NCBI GenBank assembly: GCA_051649245.1
Contig: JBOFGS010000013.1
Span: forward strand, 1 to 27,533
Reading direction: 5' to 3'
Length of the DNA: 27,533 bases
Source: Brevinema_A sp051649245
GTDB taxonomy: Bacteria; Spirochaetota; Brevinematia; Brevinematales; Brevinemataceae
Shown in pieces: positions 13,764-21,651 of this stretch. Below the pieces are notes generated by a model. It was not told where the DNA came from, made no database searches, and worked only from the letters and a program-made list of their open reading frames with translations. The number at the start of each line of letters is the position of its first letter. The stretch's first letter is position 1. The position numbers and the translations under genes are program-made.

Positions 13764-14348
13764 ATGCAAAAAGTAATACGAAAAGAACAGGCAAAGCAAA
13801 CAGAACAAAAGATTATCAACGCGATGATTGAGTTATTAAAAGATCATTCTTTTCAAGATCTACAGATAAAGATGATTTGTTCCCATGCACAAACTTCTGT
13901 CGGAAATTTTTATCATCATTTTTCCAATAAACATAGTATTATTATCCATATTTTACATAATTATTCTGATTTATTTCAACAAAAAATAGAACAGCTTGAT
14001 CTTCCACCATCTTTTGAGAAGTTAGTTTTAGTTATACAAGAGTTTTGTAATATTATTGAATTATTAGGGGCAGAATTAGTTCTGGAACTATTTATTTACA
14101 ATATTATTTCTGGAGATAATTTCTTATTAGATTCAAAGAGACCTCTATATCAAAATATTTTTAAGATCATCAATCATTTAAAAAATAACAAACAACTATC
14201 TTGTGATGATACTGCTAATGAAATTACCAAAAACTTGATTATATTTTTCCGAGGGTTTTTGTATGAATGGTGTTTATGTAAAGGTTCGTTTAATTTGTCT
14301 ACAAATATTACCAAACAATTTAAACATTATCTTAGCTTATTTCAATAA
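13764..14348 (+). CDS. TetR/AcrR family transcriptional regulator
   Basis: A 194-residue protein. ATG 13764 (MQKVIRKEQAKQTEQKIINA) was chosen over the frame's earlier ATG at 13713 because GGAG sits six bases before it and the earlier start lies inside the promoter. The N-terminal helix-turn-helix shows the TetR pattern: IINAMIELLKDHSFQDLQIK, then M-I-C-S-H-A-Q-T-S-V-G-N-F-Y-H-H-F-S-N-K (recognition helix ending in the typical FYHHF-NK). The rest is an all-helical ligand-binding and dimer domain. It is divergent from the sulfatase gene, with overlapping promoters and a 30-bp palindrome, so it probably represses that gene and may respond to a long-chain alcohol or sulfate ester. The ligand is inference. 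Confidence 0.88.
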   Translation: MQKVIRKEQAKQTEQKIINAMIELLKDHSFQDLQIKMICSHAQTSVGNFYHHFSNKHSIIIHILHNYSDLFQQKIEQLDLPPSFEKLVLVIQEFCNIIELLGAELVLELFIYNIISGDNFLLDSKRPLYQNIFKIINHLKNNKQLSCDDTANEITKNLIIFFRGFLYEWCLCKGSFNLSTNITKQFKHYLSLFQ

Positions 14349-14474
14349 TTATCTACAAATAATCATCTAACTGTAGCTTGAATTCTAAGTTAATAGATAA
14401 GTATACACATTTTCTCAAAATCCTATCCAGATTATTCACAAACTAGTACAGTAATATGTTTATTAGAAGGCTAT

Positions 14475-14894
14475 CTAAACACACCTATCACTCAATCGAT
14501 GGATAATATTTACAATCACCGATGACAGTTGTAATGTTTTTCTTATTCTATGCATGATATACCATATTGTCTTTTGAGTTACGCCTATTTCTTTAGATAG
14601 GTGAAGAGATGAAATACCTTTTTTAGTTGTTGCTACAAGATATATTGCTATAAACCATTTCTTAAGAGGTAGTTTATAATTTTGAAATATAGTACCCACT
14701 TTAACAGTAAAGATTCTATCACAACCAACACACTTATAATCACCTTTTAACAGTTTATAAACTTCATCTGAATTACAATAAGGACAGCAAGGTTTATCTC
14801 CCTAACGAATAAAAGAAAAACAATCTTGATAGTCCTGTTCTGTTTTTAGTTGTTCCGTTATATCCAATAAACTTTTAAATTCTTGTAATACTAT
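14475..14894 (-). pseudogene. IS1595-family transposase, N-terminal remnant
   Basis: The frame can be followed from an AAGGAG site (about 14900-14908) and an ATA at 14892-14894 where ATG is expected. It reads VLQEFKSLLDITEQLKTEQD, then FSFIR-stop (TAG 14802-14804, probably from TGG)-GDKPCCPYCNSDEV with YKCVGCDRIFTVKVGTIFQN: the four-Cys zinc ribbon and the FTVK-GTIF motif of ISXO2/IS1595 transposases. Then LPLKKWFIAIYLVATTKKGI, SSLHLSKEIGVTQKTIWYIM and HRIRKTLQL (the helix-turn-helix). The DDE catalytic domain that should follow is missing. Start loss, one stop and 3' truncation make it dead. No terminal inverted repeats were identified. Confidence 0.8.
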
Positions 14895-14926
14895 AACTCT
14901 TCTCCTTTCTTATATAAGAAATAAGG

Positions 14927-15052
14927 CTATGAGTGTTTGTTTACTAAACACATAGAGTCAATAACGTTAATATTCAAATGTTGACTCATTATTTTTATAT
15001 GTTCACCTAATCTAACCTTAACATTATATAGTAGATAGCTAAGAATATTTTC
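14927..15052 (-). pseudogene. Unidentified gene 3' remnant
   Basis: A 41-codon minus-strand frame without a start codon: ENILSYLLYNVKVRLGEHIK, then IMSQHLNINVIDSMCLVNKHS, ending at TAG 14927-14929. The composition looks like real protein rather than random AT-rich translation, but I cannot name the family. It sits just upstream of the dead transposase. It may be the tail of a gene interrupted by that element. Confidence 0.35.
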
Positions 15053-15149
15053 TTAATTTTGAGGGAAATTCGCTGTTTAGAACAACAAGTAGTTCAGAAT
15101 AATCTCAAGTATCAATCTCTATTGTTTTTATTTTTAGTGGTATCTCTAT

Positions 15150-16028
15150 TTATATCCGTCTATTTGCAATTTTTCGATAGCTATGCGTTGTCCCTCGAAC
15201 TGTAAGTGATAAATTCCAGACATTTTCTAATGGAGCAATACCACCAAATCCAGCATCACCAATATGAAGAATATCTGCACCAGCCATTTTTGCCATTAAG
15301 CCAATTTGCCTAATGATTTCAATAGGAGAAGTTTCTTGTGTTGTACCAATTGCCGCTTTAGTCAACATACCCTCTTCTTTTGCCAGTAAAAAGAGATCTC
15401 TTACTTTTTCTACTGTTTGGAAAGGTGTTGTACCGGGAGCGGATGTCATAAACACATCAGCACCAGCTTTTCTTAATTGTACGACTTGCTTTTTTGTAAC
15501 ATAATCATACGATCCGGCATCATGCATTTTTCCTGCAATTAACATGACATCGTTACCAACAACGGCTTTGATTTCTTTTACAGCATTAATAATGCCATCC
15601 ATAGATACCCCTGTACCTGGATTTCCTGTAATCATTAAAAAATCCAACCCTAGATCCTTTGCCTTTTTGGCATTTTCAGCACTTGCTTTACGTCCTTCAG
15701 CAAAAGATTCTAAATTTGCTACTGCTGGTTCAAGATTACATCCGAAAAAACAACCTGTATTTTTTTTAAGAAAAGGGATTAATTCTTTTGAGGGTATATC
15801 TAAGCCCTCAATCTTAGGATTATTTACATCAAATACATTTAGACAAATGATATCACAAGCATTTGCTGCCAATAGCTCGGAAGTAGTAATTGGAGCAATA
15901 GGACTACGTACCGTTACTACGGTTTCTGCCAAAATAGTGCGTCCTTCCGAATGCTTAATAGTTTTTATTAAATCCTGTGCTGTCATAGATAAAACATCAC
16001 TTACCGAAAGATCAAAAATTCGTTTCAT
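15150..16028 (-). CDS. TIM-barrel protein of PTS operons (DUF7916-like)
   Basis: A 292-residue intact protein with ATG 16028 preceded by AGGAG. The sequence has the alternating beta/alpha pattern of a TIM barrel: TILAETVVTVRSPIAPITTS, CDIICLNVFDVN, FGCNLEP, LDFLMITGNPGTGVSMDGI, DVMLIAGKMHDAGSYDY, GADVFMTSAPGTTPFQTVE, and GADILHIGDAGFGGIAP near the end (a phosphate-binding-like Gly loop). I know it as a protein found next to EIIC genes of the Lac/Cel PTS family and often labelled PEP phosphonomutase-like or haloacid dehalogenase-like; its reaction is not established. Here it follows the EIIC gene by 20 bases in one operon. A role in metabolism of the phosphorylated sugar brought in by that EIIC is inference. 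Confidence 0.7.
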   Translation of the reverse strand: MKRIFDLSVSDVLSMTAQDLIKTIKHSEGRTILAETVVTVRSPIAPITTSELLAANACDIICLNVFDVNNPKIEGLDIPSKELIPFLKKNTGCFFGCNLEPAVANLESFAEGRKASAENAKKAKDLGLDFLMITGNPGTGVSMDGIINAVKEIKAVVGNDVMLIAGKMHDAGSYDYVTKKQVVQLRKAGADVFMTSAPGTTPFQTVEKVRDLFLLAKEEGMLTKAAIGTTQETSPIEIIRQIGLMAKMAGADILHIGDAGFGGIAPLENVWNLSLTVRGTTHSYRKIANRRI

Positions 16029-16048
16029 TATACTTCTCCTAAGTTTAT

Positions 16049-17350
16049 TTATTGTTTTTCACTAATTGTATGTAGTGAATCCAATTCTTTTTGATATTCA
16101 ATTTGGTCCATTCTTTTAATAAAGAAATACCATATAAATGCAGAAACAACAAAGTTTATTACTTGAATAACTACTCCTTGCCAACCACCTAATAAAAATC
16201 CACTGATAATCATCGGTGTTGTCCAAGGGATAGAAATACCATTATGACGTGGTAAAAAGCCAATCAATGTTGCATTATATGCAATGATAACATTGACAAG
16301 TGGAGTACAAATCCAAGGAATCAATACTAAAGGATTGAAAACAACAGGTAAGCCAAAAGTAAATGGCTCATTAATACTGAAAATTGTCGGAACCACTGCT
16401 AAGCGACCTACTTTTTTAAGGTGTTGACTTTTTGCATAAAATAATAGTGGTACAACAGCGGCTAAGGTTGCCCCAGATCCTCCCAAAAAGACATAAACAT
16501 CAGCCCACCATCTTGTTAAAATATTTGGTAAAGGTTCTCCGGCTTGAAACGCCAAGCGATTTTGATCTTGTAATAAAAACAGTAACGGTTCCATAACAGA
16601 AAGAATAATTGATCCCCCATGAATACCAAAAAACCAAAAAAATTGAATAAGAAATACCATTACTAAAGCACCCCAAATGGTTCCTGTCATATTAGTTAAT
16701 GGTGCTGATACAAATTCCCCTAAAACTGTATGGATGTTGTCAAAAGGAGAAAAATCAATCATTACTCTTAAAATCCAAAATAATACTAATGTAACACCAG
16801 CTGGAATAATCGCGAGAAATGATTTTAATACTGCCGGTGGGACACTTTCAGGCAAGGTAATTTTGAATTTTGATTGCATAGCTCTTCTGTATATCTCAAC
16901 AGACACAATAGCCACCAAAATAGCCGTAAAAAGACCTTTGGATCCAAGCCACATAATAGGAAGAACATTAGAAACAGGATCTACTAAATCTGCTACTTGT
17001 ATTTGATACGGTGTCAATTGAAAAAAACAAAGCAAAGATACAACAGCACCAATTAATGGATCAACTGCATATGATTCTGATAAGCGATATGCAATAGTAA
17101 TAACAGCAATAATACCCATTAAATCCAAAGTAGAAGATACCGGCAATAAAAGAATCTTATCCCAACCATTATCTGCTAAAAATTCACTCCAACCAGGTAT
17201 CGGAATAGCAACAAGTAATAAAAAAATAGACCCAATAATACTAGGAATAATATTGATAACAATACCATCACGAATAGCTATTAAGTGTCGTTGAGATGCG
17301 AATTTTTGCATTCCTGTAATTAACTTTTCAAATACAAGTGTGTTTTTCAT
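16049..17350 (-). CDS. PTS EIIC permease, lactose/cellobiose family
   Basis: A 433-residue integral membrane protein. ATG 17350 (MKNTLVFEKLITGMQKFASQ) has GAGGATT upstream and starts like family members; the upstream in-frame ATGs lack a site. It has about ten hydrophobic segments. Hallmarks are W-F-F-G-I-H-G-G-S (substrate-binding loop) and S-I-N-E-P-F-T-F-G-L-P-V-V-F-N-P, typical of CelB/LacE-type EIIC, which takes up and phosphorylates beta-glucosides or related disaccharides. No EIIA or EIIB gene of the Lac family lies in this window, so the partners must be encoded elsewhere. It is co-transcribed with the TIM-barrel gene. The substrate cannot be fixed from sequence. Confidence 0.88.
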   Translation of the reverse strand: MKNTLVFEKLITGMQKFASQRHLIAIRDGIVINIIPSIIGSIFLLLVAIPIPGWSEFLADNGWDKILLLPVSSTLDLMGIIAVITIAYRLSESYAVDPLIGAVVSLLCFFQLTPYQIQVADLVDPVSNVLPIMWLGSKGLFTAILVAIVSVEIYRRAMQSKFKITLPESVPPAVLKSFLAIIPAGVTLVLFWILRVMIDFSPFDNIHTVLGEFVSAPLTNMTGTIWGALVMVFLIQFFWFFGIHGGSIILSVMEPLLFLLQDQNRLAFQAGEPLPNILTRWWADVYVFLGGSGATLAAVVPLLFYAKSQHLKKVGRLAVVPTIFSINEPFTFGLPVVFNPLVLIPWICTPLVNVIIAYNATLIGFLPRHNGISIPWTTPMIISGFLLGGWQGVVIQVINFVVSAFIWYFFIKRMDQIEYQKELDSLHTISEKQ

Positions 17351-17390
17351 AATAATCCTCTTAATTCCATTATACATAATATACATAAAA

Positions 17391-17418
17391 ATTGTAGTAT
17401 ATTATTAAGTTAAGTCAA
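17391..17418 (-). promoter_or_regulatory. Promoter of the EIIC operon
   Basis: On the minus strand, TTGACT (complement of 17413-17418), a 16-base spacer and TACAAT (complement of 17391-17396). Upstream, AGAAC (17451-17455) and GTTCT (17465-17469) form a small inverted repeat that could be an activator or catabolite site. Between promoter and start the 8-mer TATGTATA is repeated directly. Confidence 0.55.
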
Positions 17419-17509
17419 GTAAAAAAAATATAAATATTTTTTGAATTTTCAGAACGTCCGCTTTGTTCTAATCATTGTGTAATAATGACAATAAATCCTT
17501 ACTTGTTCA

Positions 17510-17715
17510 TCAAGATGTACTAAAGTTCTTCACATAATTTATCTTCATATTGAGATCTTTTTTATTTTTACTATAAGAATTAAGCTCCACATATAACTTA
17601 TCAATTAATTTGACAATCTTTTTTCTTGCCCTTGCCTATGAAGGAAGAGTTCTTGAATCTAAAAATTTACCTTGAGATATAAAAGCACTCAAAACACTTG
17701 ATAAAAAGTATATAA
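17510..17715 (-). pseudogene. Unidentified gene remnant
   Basis: A minus-strand frame with one internal TAG: LSSVLSAFISQGKFLDSRTL, PS-stop-ARARKKIVKLIDKLYVEL and NSYSKNKKDLNMKINYVKNF, ending at TGA 17510-17512. The Lys-rich helical tail and the LDSRTLP block look like true coding, but the family is not recognised. No start codon; the 5' side runs into the AT palindrome at 17708-17740. Confidence 0.35.
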
Positions 17716-17740
17716 ATATATATAATATATATTTATATAC
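17708..17740. repeat. 33-base AT-only perfect palindrome
   Basis: GTATATAAATATATAT (17708-17723), one central A, and the exact complement (17725-17740). Apart from the end G and C it is pure A/T. It would form a cruciform easily and could mark a deletion or recombination point between remnants. Confidence 0.75.
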
Positions 17741-17807
17741 CATAGAGATAAAAAATGTTTAATATACTTAACAATATCACATTTACCAATCCAACAGCAT
17801 GAGTACT

Positions 17808-17901
17808 AACGCCATTATTAATGGTGTTTTTTCTTTTTTCAATCTGAAAATGAAAGCTCTTAGCAATTCTTGTACATTCATACAGGATTGTTAAGAGCTT
17901 T
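17808..17901 (+). terminator. Two consecutive terminator-like hairpins
   Basis: The first is ACGCCATT (17809-17816) with AATGGTGT (17820-17827) and a T-rich tail, a good plus-strand terminator. The second is AAAGCTCTTA (17853-17862) with TAAGAGCTTT (17892-17901), extended inward with a few mismatches (about 20 pairs), then TTCTG. No plus-strand gene precedes them, so the gene they served is gone. Confidence 0.55.
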
Positions 17902-17948
17902 TCTGCATTTAAATTTTTTATGTTAATAATTAAATTAAGAAAGATCTA

Positions 17949-18209
17949 GTGAAAAAATTATTCTTGTTTTTAATATTGCTACCAGCAGTATCAACAAAAG
18001 CAAATTTTAAATTTGCTTTTGTTGGGGGGGATAATTTTAATCTTTCCTCTACAATGACAAAATATGGACTTGGCGTACCTGTTATTCATTATTCTGTTTG
18101 GGAATCTCGAGCATTTACAGTGATATCTGATTCACCTTATTGGGTGACACGTATTGAAGTCTGGAATAATAAACACACTTGGGCAATTGGAGCTGAAAGG
18201 ATTCACTAA
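17949..18209 (+). pseudogene. Secreted protein gene, 5' part, fused to an inverted fragment
   Basis: GTG 17949 (AAGAAAG upstream) reads MKKLFLFLILLPAVSTKANF, a clear signal peptide, then FKFAFVGGDNFNLSSTMTKY and GLGVPVIHYSVWESRAF, up to NNKHTWAIGAE. After that the frame runs into the antisense of the minus-strand pseudogene 18188-18442 and stops within a few codons. The gene has therefore lost its 3' part at a junction near 18195-18200. The Gly/Tyr/aromatic content suits a small outer-membrane or surface protein; the family is unknown. Confidence 0.5.
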
Positions 18210-18442
18210 AACGATAACCAACTTGTAATTTTCCATAGTCATAAATCTTCTTATCTACCGACCAATCCAAACCAACCGCTAGCATAGGTATATTTGATCC
18301 TTTAAAATCAGTCACTCCATAGATAGTTGAGAATACAGATATATGTGGTGAAAATGTCTTTTTCTGATTATTTGTTTCTTGAGCAATTATTTTTAATGGA
18401 TTTATTAATATTAATAATAAAATACTTAATGTATATTTTTTA
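18188..18442 (-). pseudogene. Outer-membrane-like protein gene, start and 3' end lost
   Basis: The minus-strand frame reads KKYTLSILLLILINPLKIIA, then QETNNQKKTFSPHISVFSTI, YGVTDFKGSNIPMLAVGLDW and SVDKKIYDYGKLQVGYRFSE. A ribosome binding site AGGAG (complement of 18445-18449) is present, but the ATG expected just before the two Lys codons is absent, so the start is lost. The signal peptide (cleavage after IIAQ) and the beta-strand pattern with G-K-L-Q-V-G-Y-R-F suggest a barrel protein like that at 2693-3265. The 3' half is replaced by antisense of the neighbouring fragment (junction near 18195). Confidence 0.5.
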
Positions 18443-18482
18443 TCTCCTTTTTTGATTTATTGTTTATAATAAGATAAAGTCT

Positions 18483-19838
18483 TTACTCAACTTCCGTAAT
18501 AAAAAAACTTACAATAAATGCAGTAATAAACGAGATCAAACATGTGACCAACGCATGAACGATATTCATAGGATTTTCACCGATAAAGACAGGTAGTGCC
18601 GCTAGCCCTGGAGATGCAAAAGCATAACGAACTAAACCACTCAAACCTGCATAAATCCCACCAATTCCTCCTCCAATCATTGTTGCAATAAGAGCTCTTT
18701 TATATTTCACGGTAACACCAAACAAAGAAGGTTCCGTGATTCCTAATAAAGCTGTAAAACCTGTCGAAAAAGCAAGTTCTTTGAGTTCTGTTTGTTTAGT
18801 TTTAAAAGCAATAGCAAGTGTAGACCCTCCTTGAGCAAGATTAGAGGCAAGCATCCCAGGACCATTTACTTGTTCGAATCCTTGTTTAGAGAGCTGTATT
18901 GTTGCAATAGGAGTAAGACTCCAAGCTGTACCTGTTAAAAGCATGAGAGGTTGGAAGATACCCATTAAAAGAGGAATCAGCCAGCTCACATACTGATTAA
19001 CAATATTAGCACCAGCACCGATCATATTATTTAAAAAGGAACCAAAAGGTCCAATAATCATCAAAGAAATACTCCCTGTTAGTAAAAGAGTAATAAGAGG
19101 TTTTGTGAAAAATTTGATCATTTCAGGAGTGTACTTGTCAGCAAATTTTTCTATATAAGATTGCAACCACACAGTCAAGATAATAGGTAAGACACTACCA
19201 CCGTAATCCACTAATGTCAAAGGAATATTAAAATAGGAGCTATCTTGTTGTGTATTAACAAGTGCAATCCAACTAGGATGCAGTAAAATTCCAGCAATCG
19301 TTAAAGAAAGACCTGTATTTGTTTCAAATTTGATCGCAGCACCATAAGCTAACAAGATAGGTAAGAAATAAAAAGCTGCATCAGAAATCATATTAAGTAT
19401 ATAATACGTATTTCCTGAAATATCGATTGATTTGGTTACTACCAATAAAGCAAGAACAGCTTTAATCATACCAGCACCTGTAATTGCAGGAATCATAGGA
19501 GCAAAAATAGTAGAAACAGCATTAAAAATCTGATTCATACTGAATTTTTTGGTGGAAGAATTAGAAGATTTCTCAGAAGCAGAGGGATTATTAACAATAG
19601 GATTGAGAACTTTGAATAATTGTTGAACATTTTGTCCGACAATCACTTGAAATTGACCTCCTCCTTGTACAACACCAATAACTCCTACTAAATTCTTAAG
19701 TTGATCTTCTTCTGCAAGACTCTGATCATGTAATTCAAATCTCAATCTTGTTGCACAATGCGTGAGTTTTTTGACATTTTCTTTTCCACCAATATGACAA
19801 AGAATGTTTTCACTAAGTGTATTAAAATTTGTTGTCAT
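18483..19838 (-). CDS. bglP: PTS beta-glucoside-specific EIIBC
   Basis: A 451-residue intact protein. The EIIB domain covers about residues 1-90, with the phosphorylated Cys28 in K-L-T-H-C-A-T-R-L-R-F and GVIGVVQGGGQFQVIVGQNV. A Ser/Asn/Lys linker (about 95-110) leads to the EIIC domain (about 110-450) with M-I-P-A-I-T-G-A-G-M-I-K-A, ITEPSLFGV and many membrane segments. This layout and sequence are those of the BglF/BglP sucrose/beta-glucoside PTS branch; the EIIA domain found at the C-terminus of BglF is absent, so phosphate must come from a separate glucose-type EIIA. ATG 19838 is two bases after the stop of the glucosidase gene, whose last codons contain its AAGGAG site, so the pair is translationally coupled. 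It imports and phosphorylates a beta-glucoside. Confidence 0.88.
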   Translation of the reverse strand: MTTNFNTLSENILCHIGGKENVKKLTHCATRLRFELHDQSLAEEDQLKNLVGVIGVVQGGGQFQVIVGQNVQQLFKVLNPIVNNPSASEKSSNSSTKKFSMNQIFNAVSTIFAPMIPAITGAGMIKAVLALLVVTKSIDISGNTYYILNMISDAAFYFLPILLAYGAAIKFETNTGLSLTIAGILLHPSWIALVNTQQDSSYFNIPLTLVDYGGSVLPIILTVWLQSYIEKFADKYTPEMIKFFTKPLITLLLTGSISLMIIGPFGSFLNNMIGAGANIVNQYVSWLIPLLMGIFQPLMLLTGTAWSLTPIATIQLSKQGFEQVNGPGMLASNLAQGGSTLAIAFKTKQTELKELAFSTGFTALLGITEPSLFGVTVKYKRALIATMIGGGIGGIYAGLSGLVRYAFASPGLAALPVFIGENPMNIVHALVTCLISFITAFIVSFFITEVE

Positions 19839-19840
19839 TG

Positions 19841-21238
19841 TTAGCTCCTTAATTCTATGTTATTGGTTCGAATGATATCCTGATACCAATAAAAACTATT
19901 CTTGAGTATACGTTTTTTTGTGCCTTCACCTTTATTATTTTGATCTACATAAATCAAACCATAACGTTTTTCCATTTCTGCAGAAGAAGCACTAACAATA
20001 TCAATGATCCCCCACACAAGATAACCCATTAAAGGAATATGATCTTTTAAAGATTCTGCGACATATTGGATATGCTGATTTAAATAGTCAATACGATACG
20101 TATCATGAATCATATTTCCTTCGATAGTATCCACAGCTCCCAGTCCGTTCTCAACAATAAAGAGAGGTTTATGGTAACGTTCATAAAGCCGATTCAAGGC
20201 AATTTTGAGTCCTTTAGGGTCTATTGTCCAGCCCCATTTACTAGTTTTTAAATATGGATTGCTAATACCTTTGTTAATATTTCCGTTTTGGAGTTGTTTA
20301 ACATTAAGATCTGCGGTTACTACACGGCTTGAATAATAACTAAAACTCACAAAATCAACCGTATTTTTAAGAAGTTCTTGATCTTTTGTTGTGATTTTGA
20401 TCTGAAGTTCTTTAAGGAGATTTTGAGCATAAAAAGGATACTCACCAAATACTTGAACATCACTACAAAGATACATCTCTCGTTCCTGAGCAATGACGGC
20501 AAGAACATCATCTGGATTTGGAGTATTCGGATAAATAGGAGAACAAGAACTCATTCCACCTATCATAGCATTAGGAATAATCTCATGACAAAGCTTTACA
20601 GATAAGGCACTCGCTACTAATTGGTGGTGAAGAGCCGTGTATTTAAGTTTCGTTGCATCTTCATGATTTTCAATAATAACACCAGCTCCAGAAAATGGAA
20701 TAGCTAAAGTGAAATTCAATTCATTAAAAGTAATCCAGTATTTAACCAAATTTTTATAACGATTAAAAACAGTGACGCAATATTTTTCAAAAAAATCAAT
20801 GATTTGCCGATTTTTCCAACCACCATATTTTGTTACCAAATGCAAAGGCATCTCATAATGAGACAATGTCACTAAAGGTTCTATCCCATGTTTTCGTAAT
20901 TTTTGAAAGACACGATCATAAAATAGCAAACCTTCTTCGTTTGGAGTTTCTTCATCTCCATTTGGAAAGATCCTTGTCCAAGCAATTGAAGTGCGAAAGC
21001 ATTTGATTCCTAATTCGGCAAGTAATTCTATGTCTTGCTCAAAAGAATGATAAAAATCAATGCCATGATGAAATGGACATTCATTTTCACTAACATTAAA
21101 GTCAGGCTCATAGACTACCCCTTTTGGTGATACATCTGCTGTTGAGATCCCCTTACCACCGATATTATAAGCTCCTTCTGCCTGATTTGCAGAAATTGCT
21201 CCACCCCATAAAAAATCGTCAGGAAACATAAATTCCAT
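19841..21238 (-). CDS. bglA: 6-phospho-beta-glucosidase, GH1
   Basis: A 465-residue intact GH1 enzyme. ATG 21238 was chosen (GGAGGG at 21242-21247); the in-frame ATG at 21262 is too early. MEFMFPDDFLWGGAISANQAEGAYN is the standard start. The acid/base Glu173 lies in T-F-N-E-L and the nucleophile Glu363 in I-V-E-N-G-L-G. The phosphate-binding signature S-x-E-M-E-K-R-Y-G-L-I-Y-V-D near the C-terminus marks it as a phospho-glucosidase rather than a plain glucosidase. It cleaves the phosphorylated beta-glucoside delivered by the EIIBC encoded next, yielding glucose-6-phosphate and the aglycone or glucose. It is first in the operon, driven by the promoter at 21274-21301. Confidence 0.92.
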   Translation of the reverse strand: MEFMFPDDFLWGGAISANQAEGAYNIGGKGISTADVSPKGVVYEPDFNVSENECPFHHGIDFYHSFEQDIELLAELGIKCFRTSIAWTRIFPNGDEETPNEEGLLFYDRVFQKLRKHGIEPLVTLSHYEMPLHLVTKYGGWKNRQIIDFFEKYCVTVFNRYKNLVKYWITFNELNFTLAIPFSGAGVIIENHEDATKLKYTALHHQLVASALSVKLCHEIIPNAMIGGMSSCSPIYPNTPNPDDVLAVIAQEREMYLCSDVQVFGEYPFYAQNLLKELQIKITTKDQELLKNTVDFVSFSYYSSRVVTADLNVKQLQNGNINKGISNPYLKTSKWGWTIDPKGLKIALNRLYERYHKPLFIVENGLGAVDTIEGNMIHDTYRIDYLNQHIQYVAESLKDHIPLMGYLVWGIIDIVSASSAEMEKRYGLIYVDQNNKGEGTKKRILKNSFYWYQDIIRTNNIELRS

Positions 21239-21273
21239 ACACCCTCCAAAAATATGATCCAATTATTAATTAA

Positions 21274-21301
21274 AGTATACAAAAAAATAGATTTAAGTCA
21301 A
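21274..21301 (-). promoter_or_regulatory. Promoter of the beta-glucoside operon with inverted repeat
   Basis: On the minus strand, TTGACT (complement of 21296-21301), a 16-base spacer and TATACT (complement of 21274-21279). The -35 is part of an inverted repeat AAGTCAATA (21295-21303) and TATTGACTT (21317-21325), a candidate regulator site. No antiterminator-type terminator hairpin or LicT/BglG gene is seen before the operon. Confidence 0.65.
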
Positions 21302-21344
21302 TAAAAAATAATTTTCTATTGACTTTCTTTTTAGGTAAGTATAA

Positions 21345-21521
21345 GAAGATGGTTATGTAACCTTTACATTGTTCTTATTGACTAAACCGACAAATTTCGT
21401 CAACAAAAAAATCCTAGCAACAGTACTTAGTATTGAATGCTTTTATAAAAAGACAACAAATACCCAAGCCAGCTCAATGTTGATTTATAAAACAGAACTC
21501 TCATTGATCATACTTGCTTGA
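21345..21521 (+). pseudogene. Unidentified gene 3' remnant
   Basis: A 58-codon plus-strand frame without start: EDGYVTFTLFLLTKPTNFVN, KKILATVLSIECFYKKTTNT and QASSMLIYKTELSLIILA, ending at TGA 21519-21521. The composition is protein-like but the family is unknown. Shortly after, an imperfect hairpin around AACCGCACCA and TATGGTACGATT followed by TTTTAT (21541-21575) looks like a decayed terminator for it. Confidence 0.3.
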
Positions 21522-21604
21522 AATACATATCTGGAATAGAAATAACCGCACCAAATTTATGGTACGATTATTTTATATCATTTTTAAAAATTTATCAGTT
21601 TATT

Positions 21605-21648
21605 ATAGAAAAATCCACCTTAAATCAAGGTGGATTTTTCTATTTTTA
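21605..21648 (-). terminator. Strong terminator of the giant lipoprotein gene
   Basis: A perfect 17-bp stem, ATAGAAAAATCCACCTT (21605-21621) with its complement (21627-21643), and an AAATC loop. It lies 9 bases past the stop of the minus-strand gene at 21652. It has A/T runs on both flanks, so it is bidirectional. Confidence 0.88.
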
Positions 21649-21651
21649 TTG

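Noticed and set aside
15313..16065. Plus-strand ORFs opposite the TIM-barrel gene
   Set aside because: Shadows of a clearly coding minus-strand gene, with no start signals.
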